A DNA stretch of 64,000 bases from Mariniflexile gromovii (GTDB lineage: Bacteria; Bacteroidota; Bacteroidia; Flavobacteriales; Flavobacteriaceae). The stretch spans positions 1-64,000 of the forward strand of contig NZ_JAGJCB010000015.1 of the NCBI RefSeq assembly GCF_017814435.1, in the 5' to 3' direction. The notes below the pieces were generated by a model, which ran no database searches, was not told the origin of the DNA, and saw nothing but the letters and a program-made list of their open reading frames with translations. The position numbers and the translations under genes were made by a program. Positions 61,986-64,000 of this stretch are shown one piece after another (positions within the stretch are counted from its first letter, which is position 1; the number at the start of each line of letters is the position of its first letter).

Positions 61986-62558
61986 ATGGAAGAAAAACTT
62001 CATTTACTTAGACAACATTTTGAAGAGTTATTTGCGTTAACAGATGACCAATGGAATTTTGTTCAATCTCATTTTCAGTATAAAAGCCTTAAAAAACATC
62101 AGTTTTTAATTCAGGCAGGGCAAGCAGTGAATTTTGAATATTGGATTATCAAAGGCTTAGTAAAAGCGTATTCCATAGATGATAAAGGTAAAGAACACAT
62201 TCTTCAATTTGCAATGGAAAATTATTGGGTGAGTGACCATTGTGCTTTTCAACACCAAGAACCAGGGACTATTTTTGTGGATTGTCTTGAAGATTCTGAG
62301 TTCTTCTGTTTGTCTTTAGAAAACAGAGAGAAAATTTGCTTAGAAGTACCAGCAGTTGCCAACTTCTTCAGAATTAAATCTAACAACGGTTATATAAATT
62401 TACAGCAAAGAATCTTGTCTTTGCTTACAATGACAGCAGAAAGTAGATATGAGTATCTACTAAATAAACTTCCAAAATTAATACAACGCGTTCCTAAAAA
62501 ATTAATCGCTTCTTATTTAGGCGTATCCAGGGAAACTTTAAGTCGTTTTAACAGCTAA
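61986..62558 (+). CDS. Crp/Fnr-family regulator 3
   Basis: The protein is 190 aa. Beta-roll (~25-125: LKKHQFLIQAGQAVNFEYWIIKGLVKAYSIDDKGKEHILQFAMENYW), dimer helix, and helix-turn-helix PKKLIASYLGVSRETLSRFNS at the very end. The recognition helix SRETLSR has the same Arg-Glu-x-x-x-Arg spacing that E. coli CRP (SRETVGR) uses to read GTGA. A CRP-like site overlaps the stop codon. It is followed by a cupin gene and a royal-jelly-protein-like gene, its probable targets. Confidence 0.88.
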   Translation: MEEKLHLLRQHFEELFALTDDQWNFVQSHFQYKSLKKHQFLIQAGQAVNFEYWIIKGLVKAYSIDDKGKEHILQFAMENYWVSDHCAFQHQEPGTIFVDCLEDSEFFCLSLENREKICLEVPAVANFFRIKSNNGYINLQQRILSLLTMTAESRYEYLLNKLPKLIQRVPKKLIASYLGVSRETLSRFNS

Positions 62559-62578
62559 AAGTGACCTAAATCACTTTT
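62557..62578. promoter_or_regulatory. CRP-type palindrome overlapping the regulator 3 stop
   Basis: AAAAGTGA - CCTAAA - TCACTTTT, a perfect 8-bp-arm palindrome with the GTGA-N6-TCAC core of CRP sites (18 of 22 positions equal to the E. coli consensus). It could also fold as a small terminator. Confidence 0.6.
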
Positions 62579-62585
62579 CAAGATT

Positions 62586-62618
62586 GATATACATCACAAA
62601 AAATACGTGATGTATGTC
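62586..62618. promoter_or_regulatory. Second inverted repeat upstream of the cupin gene
   Basis: GATATACATCAC (62586-62597) and GTGATGTATGTC (62607-62618), 11 of 12 paired with a 9-bp spacer. It is either a hairpin terminator for regulator 3 or a second binding site for it; the arms again contain GTGAT/ATCAC. Confidence 0.5.
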
Positions 62619-62676
62619 CTCGCACACATTTTGGTTTTCATAGAATTTTGTATCGAACAATTAAATACAATGTACT

Positions 62677-63159
62677 ATGAAAACTACAAGAACATTATTT
62701 CTATTATTTACGGTAATTGCTATAGGTTTTAACGCTTATGCGCAAGAAGACAAAAGACCGTTAATGGGTAACGCCTACGGTATTATTAATATTGATGAAT
62801 ACGTAACGCTACTTCCTAAAAGTCATAATGGTATCATCAAGGACATCAGATTAATAGACCGTGAACACGCAGGCGTTAGAATCTTTCGGTTGTATGACGA
62901 AGTGCCTATGCACTACCACGCAAAATCTGATGCCTACCTCTACATTTTAAATGGCAAAGCAGAATTTTATGTTGCCGATAAAGGTCCTGTTGTTGCAGGA
63001 AAAGGCGACTTACTTTTTTGGGGGAAAGGTACAGCACACGGAAACGGAAAAATTTTAGAAGGTCCGTTAGACGTACTCGTTTTTGATGCCATTGCCAGAG
63101 ACCCAAGCGATGTTATCTGGATAGACCCATCAACCCAAAAGAAATTTTTAGGCAACTAA
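62677..63159 (+). CDS. Secreted cupin-domain protein
   Basis: The protein is 160 aa with a signal peptide ending in NAYAQ (~23). A single cupin barrel (~55-145): VPMHYHAKSDAYLYILNGKAEFYV (motif 1 with HxH and Glu-like position Asp) and GKGDLLFWGKGTAHGN (motif 2 with His). The metal ligands His, His and His are present. Small periplasmic cupins bind or convert small molecules; the substrate is unknown. It is 33 bp before the royal-jelly-like gene and downstream of two palindromes, in a probable unit with regulator 3. Confidence 0.85.
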   Translation: MKTTRTLFLLFTVIAIGFNAYAQEDKRPLMGNAYGIINIDEYVTLLPKSHNGIIKDIRLIDREHAGVRIFRLYDEVPMHYHAKSDAYLYILNGKAEFYVADKGPVVAGKGDLLFWGKGTAHGNGKILEGPLDVLVFDAIARDPSDVIWIDPSTQKKFLGN

Positions 63160-63192
63160 TCAAATCATATTCACTTTTTAAAAACAATAACG

Positions 63193-64000
63193 ATGAAAAC
63201 AATAACAATTATAAAAACAGTCTTGTTCGCATTTGTAATGAATTTTACACTATTAGCACAAGCACAATTAGAAACGATAGCAACATTTCCAGAATCTAGA
63301 CCAGGAAATATAACGGTGTCTAAGGACGGAAGAATATTTGTAACAATGAGCGCCTTAAGTGCTTCAAAATATATGGTGAAAGAAATATTGCCTAATGGAG
63401 AAGCCATTCCGTTTGGTGATAAAGAATGGATTGTAAAACCAGAAAACGGAAGTATAAAAGGTATCAATTCAACTATCGGAATTCAAGCAGATGCTAACGG
63501 AATACTTTGGGTGTTGGATATGGGTAACGTGAAACAAAATCAGGTTCCAAAATTGGTTGGTTTTGATTTGGTGACCGGTAATGTAACAAAAGTTTTTCCT
63601 ATCCCGAATACGGTATTATCAACAAAACCTTTTTTACAGGATTTTGTAATCGATGTGAAAAACAACACTGCGGTAATTGCAGATATGACCGATGCTTTAA
63701 ATCCGCCAATTGCACCAGCTTTTGTAGTGATAAACTTAGAAACGGGTTATATAAGACGAGTTCTGGAAGGGAATGCTTCGTTTTTGTCGGCAGATGAACC
63801 AGTGAAAATTCACGGAAGATTGGTCTCTCATAAAAGAAAAGATGGTACTACCATACAGCCAAGATATCCTTTAAATCCAATTTCTATAGATGACGAAAAC
63901 AAGTATATCTACTATGGTGCAATGGGGAATACCAAAATTTACCGTATTCCATCTGCTGTTTTAGCGGATGAAAGTAAACAAGATAGCGACCTGAATAAGT
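63193..64000 (+). CDS. Major royal jelly protein-like beta-propeller, 3' end beyond the window
   Basis: 269 complete codons are open to the window edge from MKTITIIKTV at 63193. The signal peptide ends in LAQAQ (~24). It then reads LETIATFPESRPGNITVSKDGRIFVTMS and NSTIGIQADANGILWVLDMGN, then VGFDLVTGNVTKVFPIP, DFVIDVKNNTAVIADMTD and ISIDDENKYIYYGAMGNTKIYRIPS. These are blades of the yellow/MRJP propeller family related to SMP-30. Bacterial members are secreted lactonase-like or ligand-binding proteins. It follows the cupin gene and probably acts with it on the same small molecule. Confidence 0.85.
   Translation, partial: MKTITIIKTVLFAFVMNFTLLAQAQLETIATFPESRPGNITVSKDGRIFVTMSALSASKYMVKEILPNGEAIPFGDKEWIVKPENGSIKGINSTIGIQADANGILWVLDMGNVKQNQVPKLVGFDLVTGNVTKVFPIPNTVLSTKPFLQDFVIDVKNNTAVIADMTDALNPPIAPAFVVINLETGYIRRVLEGNASFLSADEPVKIHGRLVSHKRKDGTTIQPRYPLNPISIDDENKYIYYGAMGNTKIYRIPSAVLADESKQDSDLNK

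Noticed and set aside
1-64000. tRNA, rRNA or CRISPR features
   Set aside because: No cloverleaf with a CCA-type end, no rRNA-like stretch and no regularly spaced repeats were found by eye.

Overview
The window looks like chromosome from a marine, alga-associated member of the Flavobacteriaceae (Bacteroidota). The base composition is AT-rich. There is a hybrid two-component regulator, a CarboxypepD_reg/TonB-dependent receptor, many lipoprotein or signal-peptide glycoside hydrolases, a type IX secretion tail and a DUF6266 gene. These are family-level inferences; no rRNA, tRNA or CRISPR array was seen.

Region 1 (1-27.5 kb) is a polysaccharide-utilisation region, nearly all on the minus strand. 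It holds a cut-off glycosidase-like lipoprotein, a purple-acid-phosphatase-like lipoprotein, an unassigned secreted protein, a GH29 alpha-L-fucosidase, a TonB receptor of the TIGR01782-like type with no SusD partner, GH97, GH3 with a PA14 insert, a parallel beta-helix lipoprotein (GH141/GH120-like) and three related putative glycosidases (GHL15-like). A plus-strand hybrid two-component regulator (10.6-14.7 kb) is the likely controller. The region is scarred: a decayed IS3-family element sits at 9.1-10.4 kb, a solo end of the same element truncates the fucosidase, a GH43-like gene is cut short, a remnant of a fourth GHL15-like gene lies at 15.7 kb, and the regulator signal peptide is out of frame at a T10 run.

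Region 2 (27.6-38.7 kb) is a complete L-fucose (or L-rhamnose-like) catabolic block arranged divergently around an AraC-type regulator. On the plus strand are a RhaD-like aldolase, fucI and an FGGY kinase. On the minus strand are aldA, fucP, a 55-aa ORF and lutABC. Together they import fucose, isomerise, phosphorylate and cleave it to DHAP and lactaldehyde, oxidise lactaldehyde to lactate and lactate to pyruvate. This pairs well with the fucosidases of region 1. A perfect 12-bp inverted repeat upstream of aldA, with a matching half-site at the regulator/aldolase promoter, is a candidate operator. Pseudogene fragments of fbp and of an M16 peptidase follow.

Region 3 (40.4-50 kb) is a GC-richer defence island: hsdM-hsdS-hsdR, a YgjP-like metallopeptidase and a small receiver-like protein. 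Between hsdS and hsdR sits a 630-bp unit consisting of a DUF559 nuclease gene enclosed by 38-bp near-perfect inverted repeats, which looks like a self-contained mobile element.

Region 4 (50.4-64 kb) is accessory DNA almost entirely on the plus strand. From about 52.5 to 61.4 kb, single genes or small gene groups (aldo/keto reductase, AraC-GyrI, amidohydrolase, unknown protein, methyltransferase, Pr6Pr/META/methionine aminopeptidase, Crp/SDR, GNAT) are separated by long palindromic sites of two repeated types, each ending in a GTT-purine motif just before the next gene. This resembles an integron-type gene-cassette array without an integrase in view, and is the most interesting candidate system here. 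Three Crp/Fnr-like regulators each precede same-strand effector genes with a palindrome in between. One of them carries the E. coli CRP recognition-helix signature next to a CRP-like site.
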